Assembly (NCBI GenBank): GCA_022574115.1
Contig: JACZSS010000252.1
Span: 1-5,225 of the forward strand
Origin: Candidatus Heimdallarchaeota archaeon
GTDB lineage: Archaea > Asgardarchaeota > Heimdallarchaeia > Heimdallarchaeales > Kariarchaeaceae
DNA: 5,225 nucleotides
Direction of reading: 5' to 3'
This document shows, piece by piece, positions 1-5,225 of this stretch. The position numbers and the translations under genes are program-made. Under the pieces are notes generated by a model. It was not told the origin of the DNA. It saw only the letters and a list, made by a program, of their open reading frames with translations, and did no database searches. Position 1 is the stretch's first letter. Each line of letters begins with the position of its first letter.

Positions 1-216
1 TCTGATACGGTCGTTATCTTTGGTCCATTTGCTGAAGAGGGTCATTCTGAGGCTAGAATTCCATTGCTGAATGAACTATTTTTACATTATCGATTAGCGG
101 GAATTAAATACATCCGGATGCTCAGAATCAAGGAATTCGATAATGATGAAGAATTATTTACAACATTTAACCTCACCAAAGTTGAAGAGATCAACTACAT
201 GACCAAATTATTGTAG
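1..216 (+). CDS. C-terminal fragment of an unrecognised protein (5' end outside window)
   Basis: Frame 1 is open from the first base to a TAG at 214-216 and gives 71 residues. The fragment begins SDTVVIFGPFAEEGHSEAR and ends INYMTKLL. It is a mix of a hydrophobic strand (TVVIFGPF), a probable helix (IPLLNELFLHYRLAG), a second strand (IKYIRMLRI) and an acidic tail. This alternation looks like the end of a soluble globular alpha/beta protein. No transmembrane segment, cysteine cluster or nucleotide-binding motif is visible, and I do not recognise the family. An 85-base gap with a TATA-like box separates it from the next gene, so the two are probably transcribed separately. Codon use and AT content resemble the neighbouring genes. 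The coding call rests on the uninterrupted frame and protein-like composition. Confidence 0.6.
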   Translation, partial: SDTVVIFGPFAEEGHSEARIPLLNELFLHYRLAGIKYIRMLRIKEFDNDEELFTTFNLTKVEEINYMTKLL

Positions 217-263
217 ATTATCCTTCCCTATAAAAACGAAGAATCAGTGTAGGTCGAGAAGGC

Positions 264-271
264 TTATAATT
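264..271 (+). promoter_or_regulatory. Putative archaeal TATA box for the GAF-PAS gene
   Basis: The sequence TTATAATT lies 38 bases before the ATG at 302, after a purine-rich stretch (CGAGAAGG) that could act as a TFB recognition element. Archaeal transcription normally begins about 25 bases after the TATA centre, here near 293, which would leave a leader of roughly 8-10 bases. There is no Shine-Dalgarno motif just before the ATG, which fits a nearly leaderless mRNA. A second candidate (CTATAAAAA, about 228-236) lies further upstream and would give a longer leader. Judged by eye only. Confidence 0.35.
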
Positions 272-301
272 TGTTAGTAGGTAGTTTAATACGCTATATA
301 G

Positions 302-1846
302 ATGGAATTCGATCTTGATGAAATAAGCTTTTTTCTAAACAATTTATCAAGTTTGATTTCTGTCCAAGCCTCGCCATCTCAAACTCTATCATTGTTTGAT
401 TCAGTGCTTGGAGAATTGAACAGGTACTTTGACGCTGATCACTCCTATATAATGTTTCAAGTTCAAGTTGGTGACTATCCATCCAAAGTATTCTCCAGGG
501 CTGTTGGTCTGCCAGAGGAGCAATGTACCTACATCAATAATTATGCTAGAAAGAATTTACGTCCGTCCAACCCAAATAACCCATTCAATCGTTTAATCTA
601 TCAACTTGGAAAACTCGATACTGCAGATACAAGCAGAGAAGATTCATTGTCTGGTGTGAAGACAATCTTAATAATACCCATCATGAGTGGTGATCCTAGT
701 TCAGCCAGCATCTCTTTATACTTCAAACAATCTCGAGAATTCAAAAATGATGATTTGGAATTTATTTCGAGTATTGGTAATTTGATCACAAATGCTTATA
801 CATCTAAACTGTTGATTCAGTCACTTATGGATCGAGATCGAGATCGAAATGACTATTTTTGGAAATTGTATGATGCAATTCTGATCCTAGACGAGGATTT
901 GAAGATTATTGATACCAATGAAAGTGGAAGAGAGATCTTGGGTTATAAGTGGACAGAACAAAATACTGCTTTACCCATAGCTGATTTTACCAATCTTGAA
1001 GACTTTGAGCAAATGAAGAAAATAATTCAGAATTTGCGAAAGGGTGAACTTTCCCGTGAGGTTATAGTAGATTGGTCTCCTAAATATGGTTCTTCGGCAA
1101 CACTAAAAACAAAACTGGCCTTTGGATTTACCAAGATTCAAGACCAAGACAATCGGACAAGAATTATTTCATCCGCACGCATCCAACAAATTGAAGATGC
1201 ATTTTCTGATGCCTCACTTAGAAACACCTTGACTTCGGGAATTAATTTAGTCTCAAATCTCTCCAACTATCGTGAATCCTTTATCCAGAATCCAAAAGAA
1301 ACAATCGAAATTGTTAAAGAGGAAATTTTTCCAAGTTCATTCATTTTTATCGTTAACGAAATAACAGGTCCACAAGCACTCTCATCGTCTCCGGAAGTGG
1401 AGATGATTCATCTGTTGACTGATATCATCCCCCTGATGTCGAGTCTAAATACTGAGCAGATAATAACTCAACATTACATCACTGGATCTGTCCCATGGTC
1501 AAACCCCGATGGTGAACTTCGGTGGATTTCATTCGTGAGACAAAACGATAATGCACGAGGGAATGTTGAAATACATTTAATAGGTATCGTAGTTCAAAGA
1601 GATCTTCTGACCATTTTACCGCAATTTGTGCAGATTTTACTCGGTATATTACTTGGCGGAATGAACAAATATCTAGAATTATTAGAGGAAGATGATGCAG
1701 ATTTTATCACATCGGCTTTTCATCAAGATCGAAATTTTTCAACTCTTACATTAATTAAGGATGAATTAAATGAGATGAGAAGTTCAGCGTCTGAAATATT
1801 TGGAGCGACGTTAACAGGTTCAACGACCTTGCAATTCTCGATTTAA
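302..1846 (+). CDS. GAF-PAS sensor protein with C-terminal longin/roadblock-like domain (inferred)
   Basis: A 514-residue soluble protein with no signal peptide and no convincing membrane span. Residues about 12-168 look like a GAF domain: an N-terminal helix, RYFDADHSYIMF, then TILIIPIMSG and SASISLYFKQSREFKNDDLEFISSIGNL, the usual closing strand and helix. A charged linker (DRDRDRND, 177-184) leads into a PAS domain at about 185-295, with the typical YDAILILDEDLKIIDTNESG opening and a GYKWTEQ segment. Residues about 340-455 form a third domain with the order strand-strand-helix-(strand)-strand-strand-long helix, which I read as longin or roadblock-like. There is no histidine-kinase H-box, HATPase, GGDEF or receiver, so output must come through the C-terminal domain. 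The ATG at 302 is firm because an in-frame TAG (299-301) directly precedes it. A Rab-like GTPase gene follows on the same strand, so a GTPase-regulator role is plausible but unproven. GAF and PAS are fairly sure; the third domain is tentative. Confidence 0.82.
   Translation: MEFDLDEISFFLNNLSSLISVQASPSQTLSLFDSVLGELNRYFDADHSYIMFQVQVGDYPSKVFSRAVGLPEEQCTYINNYARKNLRPSNPNNPFNRLIYQLGKLDTADTSREDSLSGVKTILIIPIMSGDPSSASISLYFKQSREFKNDDLEFISSIGNLITNAYTSKLLIQSLMDRDRDRNDYFWKLYDAILILDEDLKIIDTNESGREILGYKWTEQNTALPIADFTNLEDFEQMKKIIQNLRKGELSREVIVDWSPKYGSSATLKTKLAFGFTKIQDQDNRTRIISSARIQQIEDAFSDASLRNTLTSGINLVSNLSNYRESFIQNPKETIEIVKEEIFPSSFIFIVNEITGPQALSSSPEVEMIHLLTDIIPLMSSLNTEQIITQHYITGSVPWSNPDGELRWISFVRQNDNARGNVEIHLIGIVVQRDLLTILPQFVQILLGILLGGMNKYLELLEEDDADFITSAFHQDRNFSTLTLIKDELNEMRSSASEIFGATLTGSTTLQFSI
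830..847 (+). repeat. Three tandem copies of GATCGA inside the GAF-PAS linker
   Basis: The hexamer GATCGA occurs three times in a row and encodes Asp-Arg-Asp-Arg-Asp-Arg. It lies where the closing helix of the GAF domain passes into the PAS domain. Because the unit is 6 bases, gain or loss of a copy would keep the frame but shift the helix register by two residues. It may be an incidental low-complexity stretch. Confidence 0.8.
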
Positions 1847-1861
1847 CAGCTTTCAATCAGC

Positions 1862-1884
1862 GATTTTAAGTTAAGATTTTAAAC
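1862..1884 (+). promoter_or_regulatory. Putative promoter of the GTPase gene, with a GATTTTAA direct repeat
   Basis: The 8-base word GATTTTAA occurs at 1862-1869 and again at 1875-1882, a 13-base spacing. The second copy overlaps a TATA-like TTTTAAAC (1877-1884). Transcription would be expected to start about 25 bases after the TATA centre, near 1905, almost on the TTG at 1903 that would open the frameshifted N-terminus described below. The spacing therefore supports translation starting close to 1903-1914 rather than at 1953. The repeat could be a duplicated TATA element, a regulator site, or chance in AT-rich DNA. Confidence 0.35.
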
Positions 1885-1902
1885 AACGTTGAGATACATT
1901 CT

Positions 1903-1952
1903 TTGAGTAAAAAATTTCTGATCCAATAAGAACGATAACTCTCAAGATCTGT
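1903..1952 (+). other. Probable N-terminal coding region of the GTPase, cut off by an apparent -1 frame break
   Basis: The GTPase frame remains open upstream of its TTG (1953) back to a TAA at 1908-1910. The 14 codons between read KISDPIRTITLKIC and continue into LVGSYGVGKT. That is the beta-1 strand which precedes the P-loop in Ras/Rab proteins (typically LKICLVG or similar). None of these codons is ATG, GTG or TTG. In another frame, TTG at 1903 reads M-S-K-K up to the A6 run (1909-1914). One extra A there, or re-reading one A, joins the halves into MSKKISDPIRTITLKICLVG, an ordinary Rab-like N-terminus. Explanations are a sequencing or assembly indel, a real mutation, slippage on the A run, or initiation at a rare codon such as ATT 1914. 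That the peptide belongs to the protein is well supported; the mechanism is open. Confidence 0.65.
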
Positions 1953-2492
1953 TTGGTAGGGAGTTACGGAGTGGGAAAAACTTCACTTAGAAGAAAATAT
2001 ATGGGTGAACATTTTAAACGGAGTTACATACCAACTGTAGGTGCAGATTTTTCATACAAAGAAATTAAATTACAAAATCAAATATACCGTCTACTTCTCT
2101 GGGATCTGGCCGGGGAAGAGAAGTTTCGAAACGTGAGATCTTTGTACTTTCAAGGGGTGTTTGGTGTTTTTCTGATATTCGATTTGACTTCACGAAAATC
2201 ATTTGAAGTCCTCGATAAATGGATTGAAGATATAGAAACTTCTACTCCAACTAAAGGAGTACCTATCTGGCTAGTAGCAAACAAAAAAGATTTGGTTATT
2301 ATTGAGAAAAGTCCAATTCCAGAATCTGAAATAACAAATTATGTAAATGCACTAAATGCTAAATATGAAGGTAAATTTGAAATTGGTTATTCTCGGACTT
2401 CTGCTGCTACTGGCGAGAATGTATCAGCATCTTTTGATGGCTTGATTACTAACATAATGCAGTGGGTCCCTAAGAGACGAGTAAGTGGTTGA
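1953..2492 (+). CDS. Ras/Rab-superfamily small GTPase (true N-terminus probably starts upstream)
   Basis: All five G motifs are present (residues numbered from the TTG): G1 P-loop GSYGVGKT 3-10; G2 in YIPTVGADF with Thr28; G3 WDLAGEE with Asp51 and Gly54; G4 NKKD 110-113; G5 TSAATGENV with Ser150-Ala151. LYFQGVFGVFLIFDLTSRKSF matches the Rab core YYRGAxGxxLVYDxTxxxSF pattern. Such proteins bind and hydrolyse GTP and act as switches. Position 55, the usual catalytic Gln of AGQE, is Glu. The C-terminus (WVPKRRVSG) has no cysteine, so prenylation is not expected. A start at TTG 1953 would delete the core beta-1 strand, which is encoded just upstream, so this is the minimal frame and the real product is about 14-18 residues longer. 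The gene follows the GAF-PAS sensor by about 106 bases and has a TATA-like box in the gap. Rab-like genes of this kind are abundant in Asgard archaea; the physiological role is unknown. Confidence 0.92.
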   Translation: MVGSYGVGKTSLRRKYMGEHFKRSYIPTVGADFSYKEIKLQNQIYRLLLWDLAGEEKFRNVRSLYFQGVFGVFLIFDLTSRKSFEVLDKWIEDIETSTPTKGVPIWLVANKKDLVIIEKSPIPESEITNYVNALNAKYEGKFEIGYSRTSAATGENVSASFDGLITNIMQWVPKRRVSG

Positions 2493-2537
2493 TGTATATC
2501 GAATCAGTTGACCAATTTTGTTGAGACGTAACTTCTA

Positions 2538-2545
2538 CTTTAAAA
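2538..2545 (+). promoter_or_regulatory. Putative archaeal TATA box for the methionine aminopeptidase gene
   Basis: CTTTAAAA lies about 30 bases before the ATG at 2571, which predicts a transcript start near 2567 and an almost leaderless mRNA. No Shine-Dalgarno sequence precedes the ATG; instead a pyrimidine tract (ATTCCCCCTTTTCTT, 2553-2567) fills the space. The same tract could serve as a U-rich terminator for the upstream GTPase transcript. Read by eye only. Confidence 0.4.
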
Positions 2546-2570
2546 CGGAATTATTCCCCCTTTTCTTATA

Positions 2571-3560
2571 ATGTCAATTCCACGAACTCATCCTGCCAGA
2601 TATCAAGCTAGTATGCATCCGGGTCTCAAGGTAGATGAAGAAGTAAGTGATGACGAGAAGAAAAACAAGCTTCAAGAAGCGGGAAAAATAGCCGCAGAAA
2701 TTCGTCAAATTATATCCAAAAAGACAAAACCCGGAACTTCTGCGCTGGAACTATGCATGGAAGCAGATGATCTGATTCGTAAAAAAAATGCCGTACCTGC
2801 CTTTCCGATAAATATTAGTATCAATGATGCGACCGCTCACTACACTTCACCTCCTAATGACACGTTGGTTATGCCCGATGTTGGGGTGGTCAAAATTGAT
2901 GTGGGGGTTGCAATCGACGGTTTTATTGCAGATACCGCCCAAAGCGTGGATTTGGATGGGTCGTATAAAGAATTGATTCAGTCGACGATCGATGCCACTG
3001 AAATCGGCATTAAATTAATCAGGCCAGATGCTATGACGGGAAACATCGGTGGTGTTATCGAGAAAACTATCCGAGACGCGGGTTTTAAGCCCGTTAGAGA
3101 ACTTTCCGGTCATTTGGTAGAACGCTATGTTGTACATGCTGGTAAGACCGTTCCATGCGTAGGTGAATTCAAAGGTGATATGGTTGAACTCGGAGAAACA
3201 TACGCCATCGAAACATTCGCATCAAGTGGACAAGGATCTGTTCATGCCGATATGAACAAAATTACTATATTCAGAGCTAGCCCCCTCCGTGTCAAGGCTC
3301 GTAGTCCTGCAGCTCGAAAAGTTCTCAAGGCAGCAATTCATGAGTTTGGTGGTATGCCATTTGCGGAACGCTGGTTGACCACAACCGGTTTGAGTCGTGC
3401 AACAGCTGGACGTGGTTTGAGGGAATTACAACGAATGGGTGGTATAATTGAATATCATCTACTTAGAACTGCTAGCTCGGATTCAGTGACATCACAACAT
3501 GAACACACAATGATAATTAATGAAGACGGCGCTGAAGTCACTACTCGGGATGTTTTATAA
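2571..3560 (+). CDS. map: Methionine aminopeptidase, type II (archaeal/eukaryotic class)
   Basis: A 329-residue cytosolic metalloenzyme that removes the initiator Met from nascent proteins when the second residue is small. The pita-bread fold signatures are all present: PAFPINISIND followed by AHYT with His90 (substrate contact); KIDVG with Asp110; FIADTA with Asp121; SGHLVERYVVHAG with His181 and His189; YAIETF with Glu214; QHEHT with Glu311. The five metal ligands D110, D121, H181, E214 and E311 are intact, so it should be active. The helical insert between H181/E214 and E311, including MPFAERWL and a winged-helix-like segment about 265-300, defines type II. ATG 2571 is the first start after an in-frame TAA at 2541-2543. 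It gives about 34 residues before the core helix QEAGKIAAEIR, longer than the short N-terminus of Pyrococcus MetAP (295 residues) but far shorter than the Lys-rich eukaryotic extension. Met15 is an alternative start. The 78-base gap and own TATA-like box suggest separate transcription from the GTPase. Confidence 0.97.
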   Translation: MSIPRTHPARYQASMHPGLKVDEEVSDDEKKNKLQEAGKIAAEIRQIISKKTKPGTSALELCMEADDLIRKKNAVPAFPINISINDATAHYTSPPNDTLVMPDVGVVKIDVGVAIDGFIADTAQSVDLDGSYKELIQSTIDATEIGIKLIRPDAMTGNIGGVIEKTIRDAGFKPVRELSGHLVERYVVHAGKTVPCVGEFKGDMVELGETYAIETFASSGQGSVHADMNKITIFRASPLRVKARSPAARKVLKAAIHEFGGMPFAERWLTTTGLSRATAGRGLRELQRMGGIIEYHLLRTASSDSVTSQHEHTMIINEDGAEVTTRDVL

Positions 3561-3565
3561 TTATT

Positions 3566-5225
3566 CTATGGTTGCTTAAATTTTAAAATAATTCTCGTAC
3601 CATGCTCTTCACCTGGAATAGGCGAAACTAAAGCAATTCCACCATTCATCTCCTTCATGGCTTGTTTGCAAAAGGCCAATCCGATGCCGAATCCAACTCC
3701 AGAAAACTTCACATATTTATCAAAGATCTTTTCCTGTAATTCTGACGGTACTGCTGCGCCTTCGTTCTCGATCCAAATTTCGGTCATAGATTTGTCAGAT
3801 TTGATGAAAACTTCAATTCGTCCCCCTGTAGGAGAAAATTTGATCGCGTTGTATAAGAGATTATCAATAATCCGTCCAAAATAGGCTTCATCTGCAATAA
3901 TTTGCAGGTCTTCTTGGACATTCGAAATTCTTAGGTCAAGTTCCTTATGATAAATCTGAGTCGAGAAAAGATCTCTCCTGTCCCGGATAAGTTTAAGGGG
4001 GGATATCTTGATTAATTCAACTTGTTTTTTCAAGGTGGGAAGATTTTTGTTCTCTATAATATTGGAAATCAATTTTTGAATTTCACTATTTGATGCATCC
4101 AAGCTACTTGCCATTTCTTTTAGCAGAGGAACTGAACTGAATTCGGTTTCAAAAAATTGTGAGAACCCTGTGACACTTTGGAGATAATTATTGATATCAT
4201 GAATAAGCATCTCAAGCTCACCAGAATTAAACATCAGTTGGTTTGTTACTACTATTTTTTGCGGAGTAAGTTTTTTGGCTAAAATTGACTCCTGAAGCTT
4301 GATTTCAACGCTTAATATAGAAACTTTAATACTAAGATGATCTAGACTCCTTAGGTTAATTATCTCTTCTGCTTCATTTACAAAGAAGTTTGCGATCGAG
4401 AAATTATTCTCAGCTAAGGCAATTCGTGACTGTAAACATATCGTTTCAACTATTAGATGGTGATTTCCTTGAATTTCTGCAATCTCGTACAAGTTATCCA
4501 GATAATTGATCAGATCATCATGTACAGATTCTTGCTTTGTCGTCTTGTATTCAAATAATAGATAATTACATAAATTGATAATTGTTGACAAATATAGTTC
4601 AAAATGGTCCAAATCTTGGGATATTAATTCATCAAGAATTCTCTTCGTTTTAACCATTGCCTCTAGATTCGGGGATTTATTAAGATAAAGGACTTCCGTC
4701 AGAGCTGTCCGCACTCTCAAATATATATTGTCTACTTGGTTGTTCATTTTTTTCAGTTTGGTCAAGTATTCTCTTATTTCAGATTTTGCATCTAACTCAA
4801 ATGCTATCTCTGATAGTTTAAATAAGACTTCGGAGGTTGTTAAGAGATCACCTATTTTTTCATTTATTTTTAAAGCCTGCTTCAAAACTCGTTTCGCCTT
4901 TTTTAGATCCCGATTATATTTGTGAATTAGCGCCAGATCGATGAGATTTTTCGAAATCTCGATTTGATTATTCGTCTTTCGCCAAAGGTAAATAGACGTA
5001 CCGAGCTGTAAGTTTGCCTCTATAATGTCACCTCGAAGTATCGATATCTTGGCTAGTCCCTTTCGCGTTTTTGCTTCTAGGAATGAATCCTCGAATTTGA
5101 GTGCAAGTTCTAGCGCTTCCAATAAGTACTTCCTTGCTTGCGAAATGTTACCTTTTTGAAGATAAATTTCTCCTATATTGTACAATGTCCTGGTAATTTG
5201 AATATTGTCGCCCAAAGATTTCTGA
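3566..5225 (-). CDS. Cytoplasmic TPR-repeat sensor histidine kinase (N-terminus outside window)
   Basis: Residues are numbered from an in-frame TTG at 5213-5215, but the frame stays open to the window edge (codons Q-K-S precede it) and that TTG falls inside a TPR, so the gene is 5'-partial. Residues about 8-160 contain four TPR-like units (for example YNIGEIYLQKGNISQARKYL and LALIHKYNRDLKKAKRVL). More helical repeats follow to about 310. The kinase core is complete: H-box MLIHDINNYLQ with phosphoacceptor His339; N-box RIIDNLLYNAIKF with Asn452 and Asn456; G1 IENEGAAVP at 482-490; F-box-like KIFDKYVKF; G2 GVGFGIGLA at 506-514. It should autophosphorylate from ATP and pass the phosphate to a response regulator, none of which is in the window. 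No membrane segment or receiver domain is visible, so it is probably a soluble sensor using TPRs to read a protein partner. The stop lies 5 bases from that of the aminopeptidase, on the opposite strand. Confidence 0.93.
   Translation of the reverse strand, partial: QKSLGDNIQITRTLYNIGEIYLQKGNISQARKYLLEALELALKFEDSFLEAKTRKGLAKISILRGDIIEANLQLGTSIYLWRKTNNQIEISKNLIDLALIHKYNRDLKKAKRVLKQALKINEKIGDLLTTSEVLFKLSEIAFELDAKSEIREYLTKLKKMNNQVDNIYLRVRTALTEVLYLNKSPNLEAMVKTKRILDELISQDLDHFELYLSTIINLCNYLLFEYKTTKQESVHDDLINYLDNLYEIAEIQGNHHLIVETICLQSRIALAENNFSIANFFVNEAEEIINLRSLDHLSIKVSILSVEIKLQESILAKKLTPQKIVVTNQLMFNSGELEMLIHDINNYLQSVTGFSQFFETEFSSVPLLKEMASSLDASNSEIQKLISNIIENKNLPTLKKQVELIKISPLKLIRDRRDLFSTQIYHKELDLRISNVQEDLQIIADEAYFGRIIDNLLYNAIKFSPTGGRIEVFIKSDKSMTEIWIENEGAAVPSELQEKIFDKYVKFSGVGFGIGLAFCKQAMKEMNGGIALVSPIPGEEHGTRIILKFKQP

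Noticed and set aside
294..482. Reverse-strand 62-residue ORF
   Set aside because: Lies wholly against the GAF region of the sensor gene, with no recognisable domain; a shadow frame.
601..789. Reverse-strand 62-residue ORF within the GAF region
   Set aside because: Opposite a well-supported coding domain and without protein-like features of its own.
302..1846. GAF-PAS protein as a histidine kinase
   Set aside because: No H-box, N-box or glycine-rich ATP lid is present after the PAS domain.
1847..1952. Intron in the GTPase gene as the cause of the start problem
   Set aside because: No upstream exon is needed: a single A in the A6 run restores a full N-terminus of ordinary length, and no splice-like or bulge-helix-bulge structure was recognised.
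1953..1955. TTG as the true start of the small GTPase
   Set aside because: It would remove the beta-1 strand, which is clearly encoded in frame just upstream; kept only as the minimal frame boundary.
3657..3884. Forward-strand 75-residue ORF
   Set aside because: Lies antisense to the HATPase core (N, G1 and G2 boxes) of the kinase, which is clearly the real reading.
4728..4925. Forward-strand 65-residue Phe/Ser-rich ORF resembling a small membrane protein
   Set aside because: It is the antisense of Lys-rich TPR helices; the hydrophobic look comes from reading AAA/GAA codons in reverse.
5213..5215. TTG as the true start of the histidine kinase
   Set aside because: The frame stays open to the window edge, and the residues around the TTG (QKSLGDNIQITRTLYNIGEIY) form the run-in to a TPR, so this is an internal leucine.
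1..5225. CRISPR arrays, tRNA or rRNA genes, insertion-sequence ends, attachment sites
   Set aside because: No regularly spaced repeats, cloverleaf-type sequence, terminal inverted repeats or transposase motifs were seen on either strand.

Overview
The window is an AT-rich archaeal segment, most likely from an Asgard archaeon (Promethearchaeota). The main evidence is a Ras/Rab-type small GTPase, a type II methionine aminopeptidase (the archaeal/eukaryotic form), TATA-like boxes about 26 to 38 bases ahead of starts that lack a Shine-Dalgarno sequence, and cytoplasmic sensor proteins built from GAF, PAS, TPR and histidine-kinase modules. The class within Asgard cannot be fixed from these genes by eye.

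Layout from left to right. Positions 1-216 (+) hold the 3' end of an unrecognised gene. Positions 302-1846 (+) encode a GAF-PAS sensor with no kinase module; its C-terminal domain of about 110 residues has a strand/helix order suggestive of a longin/roadblock fold. Positions 1953-2492 (+) encode the Rab-like GTPase. Its first beta strand is encoded upstream of the only canonical start in frame, so its true start is non-canonical or the gene carries a one-base frameshift in an A6 run at 1909-1914. Positions 2571-3560 (+) encode a complete type II methionine aminopeptidase with all metal ligands. Positions 3566-5225 (-) encode the C-terminal part of a soluble TPR-histidine kinase that runs off the right edge and converges tail to tail on the aminopeptidase with a 5-base gap. 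No stretch longer than 300 bases lacks a gene.

Working together: the sensor and the GTPase are same-strand neighbours. Asgard genomes are known to be rich in small GTPases and in longin/roadblock proteins, so the sensor may be a ligand-controlled regulator of the GTPase. This is inference. The aminopeptidase is a housekeeping enzyme that removes the initiator methionine and seems to have its own promoter. The kinase has no response regulator in view. No RNA genes, CRISPR arrays, insertion sequences or attachment sites were seen.
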